Source: an uncultured Bacteroidota bacterium
GTDB taxonomy: Bacteria; Bacteroidota; Bacteroidia; Flavobacteriales; Schleiferiaceae
Length of the DNA: 9,377 nucleotides
Direction of reading: 5' to 3'
Assembly: GCA_913056475.1 (NCBI GenBank)
Contig: CAJXMS010000070.1
Coordinates: 1 to 9,377 of the forward strand
Shown here piece after piece: positions 1 through 6,790 of the stretch. The translations under genes were made by a program, and so were the position numbers. Within the stretch, counting starts at the first letter, position 1; each line of letters begins with the position of its first letter. The notes under the pieces were generated by a model, which saw nothing but the letters and a program-made list of their open reading frames with translations, was not told the origin of the DNA and searched no databases.

Positions 1-483
1 CGGTCGCTGGAGTCCGCCGGCTATCGGTGTGTTTCAGAGGTCTTTGAGCATGGTGAGTTTGCCGTCCGGGGCGCCATCCTCGATCTCTATCCGATGGGCG
101 CCTCAACCCCCTACAGAATTGATTGGTTTGATGAAGAAATCGATTCAATCAGAACCTTCGATCCGGAAACACAGCGCAGCCGCCGCACCTTCAGCATCGT
201 AACCACCCGGGGTAATGAACTCCTCCAGCACCTCCACAATAATCCCAAAATGAGCGGCCCCCGCATGCCCGTCATTCTGCCCCCCGGCCACGAAAATACC
301 TGGCTCGAGGCCGCACCCGAGGAGACCGATCCCGCCTGGCGCCGCCCCTTCCCTACCGCCCAGCTCACCGCCCACCCGGTAAGCCGCCTCCGCGGCAAAA
401 ACGCCGTTGGCAATCGCCCCGAAGCCCTCCAGCCCGTCGATTATCCCGAGCTACAGCTGATGCGCGCCTCCCTTCCCAGTTAG
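1..483 (+). CDS. Chimeric partial ORF: Mfd fragment joined in frame to SRAP (YedK/HMCES-like) C-terminus
   Basis: The frame is open from base 1, so the true start lies outside the window; it ends at TAG 481-483. Residues 1-56 read as the UvrB-like N-terminal region of Mfd, the transcription-repair coupling factor, with EHGEFAVRGAILDLYPMG, PYRIDWFDEEIDSIRTFD and PETQRS in the family order. Mfd should then continue for roughly 900 residues. Instead, from about residue 59 (RTFSIVTT) the sequence is the C-terminal part of a SRAP domain: the conserved His in LHNN, RMPVILPP, HPVS, and the end ALQPV. SRAP proteins crosslink to abasic sites in single-stranded DNA through a Cys2 that is missing here, so neither half should work as the standard enzyme. 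The Mfd half is closer to my memory of gammaproteobacterial Mfd than of Bacteroidota Mfd. Its first five serines are TCN codons, while AGC dominates downstream. An assembly chimera is the leading alternative to a real fusion. Confidence 0.75.
   Translation, partial: RSLESAGYRCVSEVFEHGEFAVRGAILDLYPMGASTPYRIDWFDEEIDSIRTFDPETQRSRRTFSIVTTRGNELLQHLHNNPKMSGPRMPVILPPGHENTWLEAAPEETDPAWRRPFPTAQLTAHPVSRLRGKNAVGNRPEALQPVDYPELQLMRASLPS
160..182 (+). other. Mfd/SRAP junction (breakpoint)
   Basis: Homology switches from Mfd (ends around PETQRS) to SRAP (begins around RTFSIVTT) within this stretch, with no stop and no frame change. The base composition also changes: the left side has AGA and TCA codons, while the right side is C-rich at third positions like the rest of the window. 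The exact base cannot be placed without the two parent sequences. The short Arg/Ser-rich run CGCAGCCGCCGC may be shared microhomology. Confidence 0.6.
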
Positions 484-543
484 TCGTTTAGGCCTCACCG
501 GCCAAATGTACCTCTCCCCGCAAGCAGCACCGCCATCCTTAGG

Positions 544-551
544 TACCTTTG
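544..551 (+). promoter_or_regulatory. Bacteroidota-type -7 box (TACCTTTG) for priA
   Basis: TACCTTTG matches the TAnnTTTG -7 consensus of the Bacteroidota primary sigma factor exactly. It ends 9 nt before the ATG at 561, so a transcript starting about 5-8 nt after the box would have almost no leader. I see no TTG -33 element at the usual distance upstream. The 484-543 spacer otherwise holds only a short GGCC-TCACC-GGCC inverted repeat (491-503). Confidence 0.55.
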
Positions 552-560
552 CCCTTCGCT

Positions 561-3008
561 ATGGAGCACTACGCCGAAGTCATCTTACCCCTGGCCCTCC
601 CCCGCTACTTCACCTACCGGGTTCCGCCCCTGCTGCTAGCACAGGTGGGACCGGGTAAGCGCGTGGTGGTGCAGTTTGGCAGCCGGAAGCTCTACACCGC
701 CCTGGTGCATCACCTCCACCAAAAAACCCCGTCTGAGGTAAGGCCCAAAGATATCCTGGAGGTAGAGGATGAAAAGCCCATCGTCACCCCGGGGCAATTT
801 GCCCTCTGGGAATGGATGGCCGCTTACTACTGCTGCACCCTGGGCGAAGTGATGGGGGCCGCCCTTCCGGCGGGCCTCAAGCTGGAAAGCACCATGATGA
901 TCCGGCGCAATCACCACAAGGAAATGGTAGACCAGGAGCTCAGCGATGAAGAATACCTGGTTATCGAAGCCCTGGAAAGCCAGGAGCGGCTCAGCATCCA
1001 GGAGGTAGGCAAGATCACCGACCGGGCCAATCCCCTCCGCATCATCAAGGAGCTCATCGGGAAGCACTACCTCCTCCTGGAAGAAGAACTCCGCCAAGGC
1101 TATCAGCCCCGACGCATTAAAATGGTGCGCCTGGGCCCGGACGCCCAGGGGAAGGGACTGGAAACGGCCTTTGCCCAACTCGATAAAGCCCCCCGCCAGC
1201 GGGAACTTTTCCTGCAGTATTTTAAAATGAGCCCCCAGGGCCAGGAAACCCTCCCGGCTGCCAAGCTGCTAAAAGCCGCCGGAGCCACCCACGCCACGCT
1301 CAAAAGCCTTTGCCAAAAAGGCTGGTTGGAAAGCTTTGAGCAAGGTACCCACGAACCCAACTTACTTACCGCGGGCCGGGAAGGCCCACCGGCCCTGAGC
1401 CCCGCTCAAAACCAGGCCCTGGCAGAAATTCGTAAACAGCTCGCCCACGGAAAACCCTGCCTGCTCCACGGGGTGACGGGCAGCGGCAAAACCGAATTGT
1501 ACGTACACCTGGCTGAGTCACATTTGGCCGCAGGCCGCACCGTGCTCTACCTGGTACCGGAAATAGCCCTTACCACCCAGCTTATCCAGCGGATGAGGCG
1601 CTACTTTGGGGAGCAGGTGCTGGTGTACCACTCCCGCTATAGCGACCGCGAACGGGTAGAAACCTGGCAGGCGCTGGCACAGGAAGAGGTGCCCCGGCTG
1701 GTGATAGGGGCGCGCAGCAGCTTATTCCTTCCCCTGCGCCGCCTGGGACTCATCGTAATAGACGAAGAGCACGAGCGGAGCTACAAACAACAAAACCCCG
1801 CCCCGCGCTACCACGCCCGCGATACGGCGCTGTGGCTGGCCCATCAAGAGGGGGCCCAGGTGCTACTGGGCAGCGCCACGCCCTCCCTGGAAAGCTACCA
1901 AAATAGCCAAAACGGGAAGTACGCCCGGGTGCAGTTGCACCAGCGTTACGGCGATACCCCGCTGCCCCAGATCGATTGCGTGGACCTCAAAGAGGCCCGC
2001 AAGCGCAGGCAGCTCAACGGGCCTTTTAGCGAGGTGCTGCAGCACGGTATCGAGCAAACCCTCCAGGGAGAAGAGCAGGTAATCTTGTTTCAAAACCGGC
2101 GGGGCTTTTCCACGCCCATCCAGTGCCAAACCTGCGGGGAAGTGATCCAATGCCGCCACTGCGATATAAGTCTTACTTACCACCGCCACAGTGACTTGCT
2201 GCGCTGCCACTACTGCGGTTATGCCCGCCAGCTGCCCAAAAATTGCCCCAGCTGCGGCAGCCACGAGCTGCGCAACCTGGGCCACGGGACGGAAAAACTG
2301 GAAGAAGACCTGCAGCTGATGTACCCGCAAGCCATTGTTCAGCGGCTAGACCTGGACAGCACGCGGAAGAAACACGCTTTTGAGAAGATCATCAGCGACC
2401 TGGAAGAAGGGCTTACGGATATTGTGGTGGGCACTCAGATGGTTACCAAAGGGCTGGATTTCGGCAATGTAGCCCTGGTAGGCATTATGAATGCTGATGC
2501 GCTGCTGCACTTTCCCGATTTCCGCAGTCAGGAGCGGGCCTTCCAACTGCTTTCGCAGGTGGCGGGGCGGGCGGGCCGGCGCGCTAAGCGCGGCCTGGTC
2601 TTGATCCAAACCAGCAGTCCGCGCCATCCGGTGCTGCAGCAAGTTATGGGGTATGATTACGAAGGCTTTTTTGCAAGAGAGCTGGCCGACCGTAAGGCCT
2701 ACGGCTACCCGCCCTTTACCCGCCTCATTAAGATCACCACGCAGCACCGCGACCGCGAACACCTCCACTACCGCAGCCAGCGCTACGGAGAGATGCTTCG
2801 GGCGCAATTTGGCCAGCGCCTTTTGGGCCCGGAATTTCCCCTGGTGGCCCGCCTGCGCAATCGATACCACATGGAAATGATGCTAAAGCTGGAACCCCAA
2901 GTGAGCCTGGCCAAGGCTAAATCCCGCCTACTAACTATTACCGAAGATTTTGAGCGGGCCTACCCCCAGCAGCGCATTCGCATCAATATTGACGTGGACC
3001 CCTCTTAA
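561..3008 (+). CDS. priA: Primosomal replication restart helicase PriA
   Basis: PriA is a superfamily 2 3'-to-5' DNA helicase that recognises stalled or collapsed forks and starts reloading of the replicative helicase. The protein is 815 aa from ATG 561. A TTG at 549 would add MPFA but lies inside the promoter box, so ATG is preferred; MEHYAEVILPLALPRYFTYRVP is a typical PriA beginning. From this start one sees the 3'-end-binding N-terminal domain (about 1-105), a winged-helix region, Walker A GVTGSGKT (304-311), the DEEH box (401-404), eight zinc-binding cysteines in four CxxC pairs (522-565), motif V around GTQMVTKGLDFG, and motif VI QVAGRAGR (666-673). All key residues are present and the length fits the large Bacteroidota form, so it should be functional. 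It follows the SRAP tail by 77 bp in the same direction and converges with the ompA-family gene. Confidence 0.97.
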   Translation: MEHYAEVILPLALPRYFTYRVPPLLLAQVGPGKRVVVQFGSRKLYTALVHHLHQKTPSEVRPKDILEVEDEKPIVTPGQFALWEWMAAYYCCTLGEVMGAALPAGLKLESTMMIRRNHHKEMVDQELSDEEYLVIEALESQERLSIQEVGKITDRANPLRIIKELIGKHYLLLEEELRQGYQPRRIKMVRLGPDAQGKGLETAFAQLDKAPRQRELFLQYFKMSPQGQETLPAAKLLKAAGATHATLKSLCQKGWLESFEQGTHEPNLLTAGREGPPALSPAQNQALAEIRKQLAHGKPCLLHGVTGSGKTELYVHLAESHLAAGRTVLYLVPEIALTTQLIQRMRRYFGEQVLVYHSRYSDRERVETWQALAQEEVPRLVIGARSSLFLPLRRLGLIVIDEEHERSYKQQNPAPRYHARDTALWLAHQEGAQVLLGSATPSLESYQNSQNGKYARVQLHQRYGDTPLPQIDCVDLKEARKRRQLNGPFSEVLQHGIEQTLQGEEQVILFQNRRGFSTPIQCQTCGEVIQCRHCDISLTYHRHSDLLRCHYCGYARQLPKNCPSCGSHELRNLGHGTEKLEEDLQLMYPQAIVQRLDLDSTRKKHAFEKIISDLEEGLTDIVVGTQMVTKGLDFGNVALVGIMNADALLHFPDFRSQERAFQLLSQVAGRAGRRAKRGLVLIQTSSPRHPVLQQVMGYDYEGFFARELADRKAYGYPPFTRLIKITTQHRDREHLHYRSQRYGEMLRAQFGQRLLGPEFPLVARLRNRYHMEMMLKLEPQVSLAKAKSRLLTITEDFERAYPQQRIRINIDVDPS

Positions 3009-3091
3009 GCAACGGGCCTACAGAAAAGGAGAAAACATCCGTAAAAGGAGGAGGCCCGGCTCCCGCCTTAAGCTTAAGCCCCTTTAGCCCC

Positions 3092-3126
3092 AAAAAAAAA
3101 GCCCCACGCCGGAACGCAGGGCTTTT
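3092..3126 (-). terminator. Intrinsic terminator between convergent priA and ompA-family genes
   Basis: AAAAGCCC (3097-3104) pairs with GGGCTTTT (3119-3126) around a loop containing a further CG/CG pairing. Read on the minus strand, the stem is followed by nine T residues (3092-3100), a strong terminator for the ompA-family gene. On the plus strand only four T residues follow, so termination of priA would be weaker. A perfect 12-bp palindrome, CTTAAGCTTAAG, lies on the priA side at 3067-3078. Confidence 0.8.
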
Positions 3127-3154
3127 GCCTAATGTTAGGGCCTATGCCACTCGC

Positions 3155-4261
3155 CTAGTAAGAGATCACTCTAAACTCAGTACGGCGGTTTTGGGCGTGC
3201 TCTTTCTCGGTACAAGTTATGCCATCGGCGCAGCGGTTTACCAGACGCTCTTCGCCGTAGCCTTTGGCTACCAGGCGGCTGGAATTAATGCCTCGGCTTA
3301 TCAGGTAATTAACTACCGAACGCGCGCGGCGCTGGGAGAGGTCTTTATTGCTGGCTTTACTGCCGCGTGCATCGGTGTGCGAGGCGATCTCTACCCGGAT
3401 CAGGGGCTCTTGTTTCATGAGGCTGTATATCTTCTCATCTATCACCTTTTTGGCAGCGCTGGTGAGCGCAGCACTTCCTAGGTTATAGTAGATGGGGAGG
3501 ATATTGAAATCTACCAGTTCGCAGGCTACTTCTTCCCACTTAGCAACGCCTCCTTTTTGCTTGAGCTTTTCTACCGTTACGGTTTTATACTCGGCCGGCA
3601 CGTTGGTGGCTTTAGTCGTTTCATCTTTTACCAGCACGCGCTTGGGAATGGTCCGGTACTCCGCCGGAACCTTGATTTCCTTGTAGGAGGCCGGTTTTGT
3701 TTTGCGGTACTTTTTGACCTTAATAACCTTACCGCCGGCTTCATTTTTCACCGTGTAAGCGTCTTTATCCAAGCGTTTTACCGCTACGGTCTCGTAAGTG
3801 GGGTCGTATTCCACCCAGCAAAGCACTTTACAATCAGCGGGGTTATCGGATTCGCAATTGGCGTAACTACGGTACTCCCAGCGGCCTATTTCCGGTTTAA
3901 TTTCAATTTTTTCCACGTCATTGGTAAAGGTGGCCGCTTTCACTTCTATGTTGTGGTAGATCTCTTCCGTACGAAATTCCTCATAGTACACTTCAAACTC
4001 GGCCTCTTCGAATTCATAGCGTTTAGACTCCGGTTTGATGAGTATTTTTTTGTCAACCGTTTTGTATTCTGCGGGTACTACTTCCAGTTTGGTGTAGCCG
4101 GGCCGTACCATAACTTTTTCCTGTACCGTCTCGTAAATGTCTGGTGTAACACATTTGACGTAGCATTTGCCGGGTTCAGCGGAAGGAGGCAAATCCGCTA
4201 TCTGCGCGGAAGCCATGAAGGAAAAACCACACAGCGCAGCGATCCATAATTTTCTACTCAT
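3155..4261 (-). CDS. OmpA-family outer membrane/peptidoglycan-anchoring protein with VPAEY repeats
   Basis: A 368-aa exported protein. Residues 1-19 are a signal peptide (basic start, hydrophobic core, cleavage at ASA|Q20). Residues about 40-245 form a lysine/glutamate-rich region with degenerate repeats; VPAEYKTV or close variants start at 62, 198 and 221, each followed by a basic beta-like segment (for example DKKILIK, PKRVLVK). The C-terminal OmpA peptidoglycan-binding domain covers about 253-368, with IYYNLGSAALT, SHTDARGS (294-301), the LSQRRARSVVNYL helix, KGYGEE and the NRRTEF end; Cys344 and Cys350 may form the disulfide common in Bacteroidota versions. No N-terminal eight-strand barrel is seen, so the protein may be periplasmic or attached to the outer membrane by partners. 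It is monocistronic, with its own promoter and terminator. Family assignment is firm; the role of the repeat region is unknown. Confidence 0.9.
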   Translation of the reverse strand: MSRKLWIAALCGFSFMASAQIADLPPSAEPGKCYVKCVTPDIYETVQEKVMVRPGYTKLEVVPAEYKTVDKKILIKPESKRYEFEEAEFEVYYEEFRTEEIYHNIEVKAATFTNDVEKIEIKPEIGRWEYRSYANCESDNPADCKVLCWVEYDPTYETVAVKRLDKDAYTVKNEAGGKVIKVKKYRKTKPASYKEIKVPAEYRTIPKRVLVKDETTKATNVPAEYKTVTVEKLKQKGGVAKWEEVACELVDFNILPIYYNLGSAALTSAAKKVIDEKIYSLMKQEPLIRVEIASHTDARGSKASNKDLSQRRARSVVNYLISRGINSSRLVAKGYGEERLVNRCADGITCTEKEHAQNRRTEFRVISY

Positions 4262-4569
4262 AGTACTTTAGTTTGATTAAGAATAGTTTGCAAAAGTGTT
4301 GCAAATATATAGGAACAACCTGAATATCGATATAAAAAAGCCTAAAACTAAGGGATCCTTAACACGAGGGACATCTGGCGGCTTCTTCAGAGCGCTCAAA
4401 CCATAAGGGCCAGGGGCCGTTAAAGAATTGATAACCAGACCTTAAGAAGATCGCTACAGGAGCTCGGGCTTGGGGCCCGTAGCGAAAAGCTTCCCCACCG
4501 CTCTGCTTTGCTTCCCGCTGCCCATCTGCAAGCCCCCTAAGAAGCGTGCGGGAAGGCAGGCGCCGCTGG
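4262..4569. other. 308-bp spacer without a convincing gene; contains hairpins
   Basis: Besides the ompA promoter, this stretch holds two inverted repeats. TAAGG-GAT-CCTTA (4349-4361), read on the minus strand, is followed by a T-rich run (about 4335-4348) and could be a weak terminator for the panB-M48 operon. TCGCTAC (4451-4457) pairs with GTAGCGA (4479-4485), and inside it GGGC (4466-4469) pairs with GCCC (4475-4478). Possible ORFs here overlap the end of the M48 gene, have Arg/Ser-rich low-information sequence and no start signal. About 200 bp (4362-4569) therefore remains unexplained; it could be 3' untranslated RNA of the operon or gene debris. Confidence 0.5.
4302..4309 (-). promoter_or_regulatory. 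-7 box (TATATTTG) for the ompA-family gene
   Basis: On the minus strand TATATTTG matches TAnnTTTG and lies 40 nt before the ATG at 4261, giving a leader of about 35 nt. It sits in an AT-rich island (about 4262-4350) unlike the rest of the window. A perfect palindrome ATATCGATAT (4324-4333) overlaps where a -33 element or an operator would be. No clear TTG is seen there. Confidence 0.6.
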
Positions 4570-5388
4570 CTACTTTGCCGAAGGTTGGTAATAAGGTAAG
4601 GCTTCTTCCATCCACTTTTGTAACTGGGCAATGCGGGTATTGTGGCTGGGATGCGTACTGAGAAATTCGGGAGGCTGCTGCCCTCCCTGTTTTTTCATTC
4701 TCTTCCAGAATTCGGGCGCCTGCCGGGGATCATAGCCGGCCATGGCCATGAAAATAAGGCCCATGTGGTCTGCTTCACTTTCGTGCAGCCGGCTAAAGGG
4801 AAGGATTCCCCCCACTTGCGAAGCCACGCCGTAGGCCGTCATCCAGAGCTGCCGGGTTTGCGCTGGTTTTTCTTTCATCGCCGCGGAAAGCGCCATGCCC
4901 CCCGCCTGCTGTACCAGGCCCTGACTCATGCGTTCATTCCCGTGACGGGCTATCACGTGAGCTATTTCGTGCCCCATCACCGTGGCGATACCGGCCTCCG
5001 TGGCGCAGATGGGCATAATGCCTTCATAAAAGGCCACCTTACCCCCGGGCATGGCAAAGGCATTAACCTGATTACCCGCGATGAGGTTAAAATCCCAATG
5101 ATAACCGGCTACTTGGTCTTCCAGGCCTTCCTCCTTCATGTATTCTTTTACCGCAGCGGCCATACGCCGGCCCACCGTTTTCAACTGCTGGCTCTGCTGC
5201 GTTTTACTTACTACCCGATTTTTTTGCAGTACCTGCTGGTATTGCTGTTGGCTCAAGGCTTGCATTTCGGAGCCCGGCAGCAGGGTCATTTGCCGGCGTC
5301 CGCTGATGGGCACCGTTTGGCAAGCCCCTAGCAGGATGAGTAAACCCACCAGGGCTATTTTCTTAGAGAAAGGATTTTTACTTTGCAT
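4570..5388 (-). CDS. M48-family zinc metalloprotease lipoprotein
   Basis: A 272-aa lipoprotein peptidase. The N-terminus has a basic start, a hydrophobic core and the lipobox LGAC with Cys23, so the mature protein should be lipid-anchored and face the periplasm. The M48 core has MPGGKVAFYEGI (113-124), the zinc motif HEIAH (140-144), and ESEAD (203-207), whose Glu203 is the expected third zinc ligand. The STHPSHNTRIAQL segment near the end is typical of the BepA/LoiP/YcaL-like group, which degrade misfolded outer membrane proteins. There are no TPR repeats after the peptidase domain, unlike BepA, so it resembles the short LoiP-like form. It is the last gene of the minus-strand operon, starting 2 nt after the stop of the upstream membrane protein. 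The family is certain; the substrate is an inference. Confidence 0.93.
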   Translation of the reverse strand: MQSKNPFSKKIALVGLLILLGACQTVPISGRRQMTLLPGSEMQALSQQQYQQVLQKNRVVSKTQQSQQLKTVGRRMAAAVKEYMKEEGLEDQVAGYHWDFNLIAGNQVNAFAMPGGKVAFYEGIMPICATEAGIATVMGHEIAHVIARHGNERMSQGLVQQAGGMALSAAMKEKPAQTRQLWMTAYGVASQVGGILPFSRLHESEADHMGLIFMAMAGYDPRQAPEFWKRMKKQGGQQPPEFLSTHPSHNTRIAQLQKWMEEALPYYQPSAK

Positions 5389-5390
5389 CG

Positions 5391-6074
5391 TTATTCTTTT
5401 TGCCTTTGGAAATAAGCACGTAGTTCCGCTCTATCGTAGTTAAAAACGCCCATAGAAAGGGTATCGCCATCGGTAAAAATAAGCTGAGGGGGGGCTTCGT
5501 CCACCATTTTCTCTATTTCCCGGGGGCTTCGCTCCCGGCGTTCCCCCAGTGGGGTTTCGTAAAGGAGGCGTTCCTCGTTGGCCGCAAAACCCACGGACAG
5601 CTGCAACACCAACATACTGCCGGCCAGGAGCAATACCAGCAACATATGCCACCGCAACAAACGCCCGCGCGCCCAACCTACCCAGCGTTCTTGTAGCTCT
5701 TCCATGAAAAAAGCCAGTCCGTCTTTTTGGAAGCGGGCCAGGAGGGGCCTGGCGGCCAAATGAGCGAGCAGAAAGCCCAGCAGCAGCCCGGGCATAAGGA
5801 GGCTTATGGTATTGATAGCGTACTGCAGCTCCCAGGCGGAATCCTGATGGATCTGATTGAAAAGAAAGCGATAAAACAAAACCAGTAAAAAGGTGAAAAC
5901 AATACCTAAAGTACTATACAGTAACGCATAGCGAAGCCGGTATCGCTTAAAGGCCTGCCGTGAAGCCGAGCTGAGCTGAACGCTTACCCGGGCCGGCGGA
6001 AATAAGTGCCGCAAAGCCTGCCTTAGCAAAATAAAAAGGGCCAACAGGACCAGGATTTCCAGAAAAAACTTCAC
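5391..6074 (-). CDS. Four-helix integral membrane protein of unknown function
   Basis: I do not recognise this 227-aa protein. It starts with GTG at 6074; the GTGA overlap with the TGA of the upstream pseudouridine synthase gene suggests translational coupling. Hydrophobic segments at about 2-19, 48-70, 87-109 and 141-163 are likely membrane helices. Between helices 1 and 2 is a basic stretch (ASRQAFKRYRLR), and the loop after helix 3 (110-140) is mixed-charge with several aromatic residues. The last 64 residues (about 164-227) are soluble and acidic/basic mixed (ERREREIEK-like composition, then PPQLIFTDGDTLSMGVF), with no motif I can name. It sits 2 nt upstream of the M48 lipoprotein gene. 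That spacing makes joint expression very likely and a shared envelope role possible, but nothing in the sequence proves it. Confidence 0.8.
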   Translation of the reverse strand: MKFFLEILVLLALFILLRQALRHLFPPARVSVQLSSASRQAFKRYRLRYALLYSTLGIVFTFLLVLFYRFLFNQIHQDSAWELQYAINTISLLMPGLLLGFLLAHLAARPLLARFQKDGLAFFMEELQERWVGWARGRLLRWHMLLVLLLAGSMLVLQLSVGFAANEERLLYETPLGERRERSPREIEKMVDEAPPQLIFTDGDTLSMGVFNYDRAELRAYFQRQKE

Positions 6075-6790
6075 GCCGTAAATTTGGCATTAAACATACG
6101 CCATACCTTAAGGGAAGACAAACTGCCCACGCTTAAGTCAATAGATTCTTGCTTTACCGGATGCACAAACTGGAGCTTTCCGGCATGCAGGCTTATGCTG
6201 CCGTCTTTATTGCTCCGGGGAAAGCCGTATTTCAAATCCCCTTGAATGGGGGCGCCCAGAGCTGCCAGCTGGGCCCGAATTTGATGATGCCTTCCCGTAT
6301 GAAGTTCCACTTGCAAGAGGTGGTAGCGCTCACTACTGGCCAGGTAGCGGTAACTGAGGCGGGCTTCTTTGGCCCCGGCAGCGCGGGGACTTACGGCATA
6401 GCTCTTATTCTGGCGGGCGTTCTTGCGGAGGTAGTGGCTTAGCAGCCCTTCCGGTGGATCGGGCTTTATTGCGGTAACGGCATAATACCACTTCTGAACA
6501 CCGCGCTGCTGGAAGAGCTTGTTCATCCGCGTAAGCGCCTTACTGGTCCGGGCCATCACCACCAGTCCCGAAGTAGGTCGGTCCAGGCGATGCACCAGCC
6601 CGCAAAATACATTGCCCGGTTTCTGATGTTTCCACCCAATGTAGCGGCGGGTTTTCTCCAGGAGCGGTTCGTCACCGGTAGCATCCCCTTGCACCAATTC
6701 CCCCGGCAGCTTGTTCACTACGATGAGGTGATTGTCCTCGTACACCACCCGGGAAGCCAGTTGCGCCGGCTCAGTATTGCTCATCGGCAT
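6071..6790 (-). CDS. RluA-family RNA pseudouridine synthase
   Basis: A 239-aa enzyme that converts a uridine in RNA to pseudouridine. It has the RluA motif HRLDRPTSGLVVMART with the catalytic Asp70, VVNKLPGELVQ near the start, and LHTGRHHQIRAQL (163-175) followed by GAPIQGDLKYG, all in the family order. There is no S4 RNA-binding domain, so it is the short single-domain form common in Bacteroidota. The target position in rRNA or tRNA cannot be told from sequence. The ATG at 6790 has AAGGA 8 nt upstream and overlaps the panB end by 20 nt; ATG 6784, two residues later, is the alternative. It is the second gene of the panB operon. Confidence 0.93.
   Translation of the reverse strand: MPMSNTEPAQLASRVVYEDNHLIVVNKLPGELVQGDATGDEPLLEKTRRYIGWKHQKPGNVFCGLVHRLDRPTSGLVVMARTSKALTRMNKLFQQRGVQKWYYAVTAIKPDPPEGLLSHYLRKNARQNKSYAVSPRAAGAKEARLSYRYLASSERYHLLQVELHTGRHHQIRAQLAALGAPIQGDLKYGFPRSNKDGSISLHAGKLQFVHPVKQESIDLSVGSLSSLKVWRMFNAKFTA

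Noticed and set aside
484..560. GGCC-TCACC-GGCC as a terminator of the chimeric ORF
   Set aside because: The stem is only 4 bp and no T-run follows.
636..2870. Antisense frames inside priA
   Set aside because: They are GC-rich shadow frames; the sense frame carries every PriA motif.
3024..3050. Two copies of AAAAGGAG, 19 nt apart, after priA, resembling ribosome binding sites
   Set aside because: No start codon or ORF follows at a usable distance before the terminator.
3557..4249. Long open frame on the + strand opposite the ompA-family gene
   Set aside because: It is Phe/Tyr-rich sequence mirroring the Lys/Glu-rich codons of the real gene, with no family motif. The minus-strand frame has a signal peptide and a clear OmpA domain.
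4229..4261. Possible lipobox (AALC) in the ompA-family signal peptide
   Set aside because: The residue before the cysteine is Leu, which lipoprotein signal peptidase does not accept, and a good signal peptidase I site (ASA|Q) follows.
4359..4631. 90-aa minus-strand frame overlapping the end of the M48 gene
   Set aside because: It overlaps a well-supported coding region in another frame, is Arg/Ser-rich, and lacks a start signal or recognisable domain.
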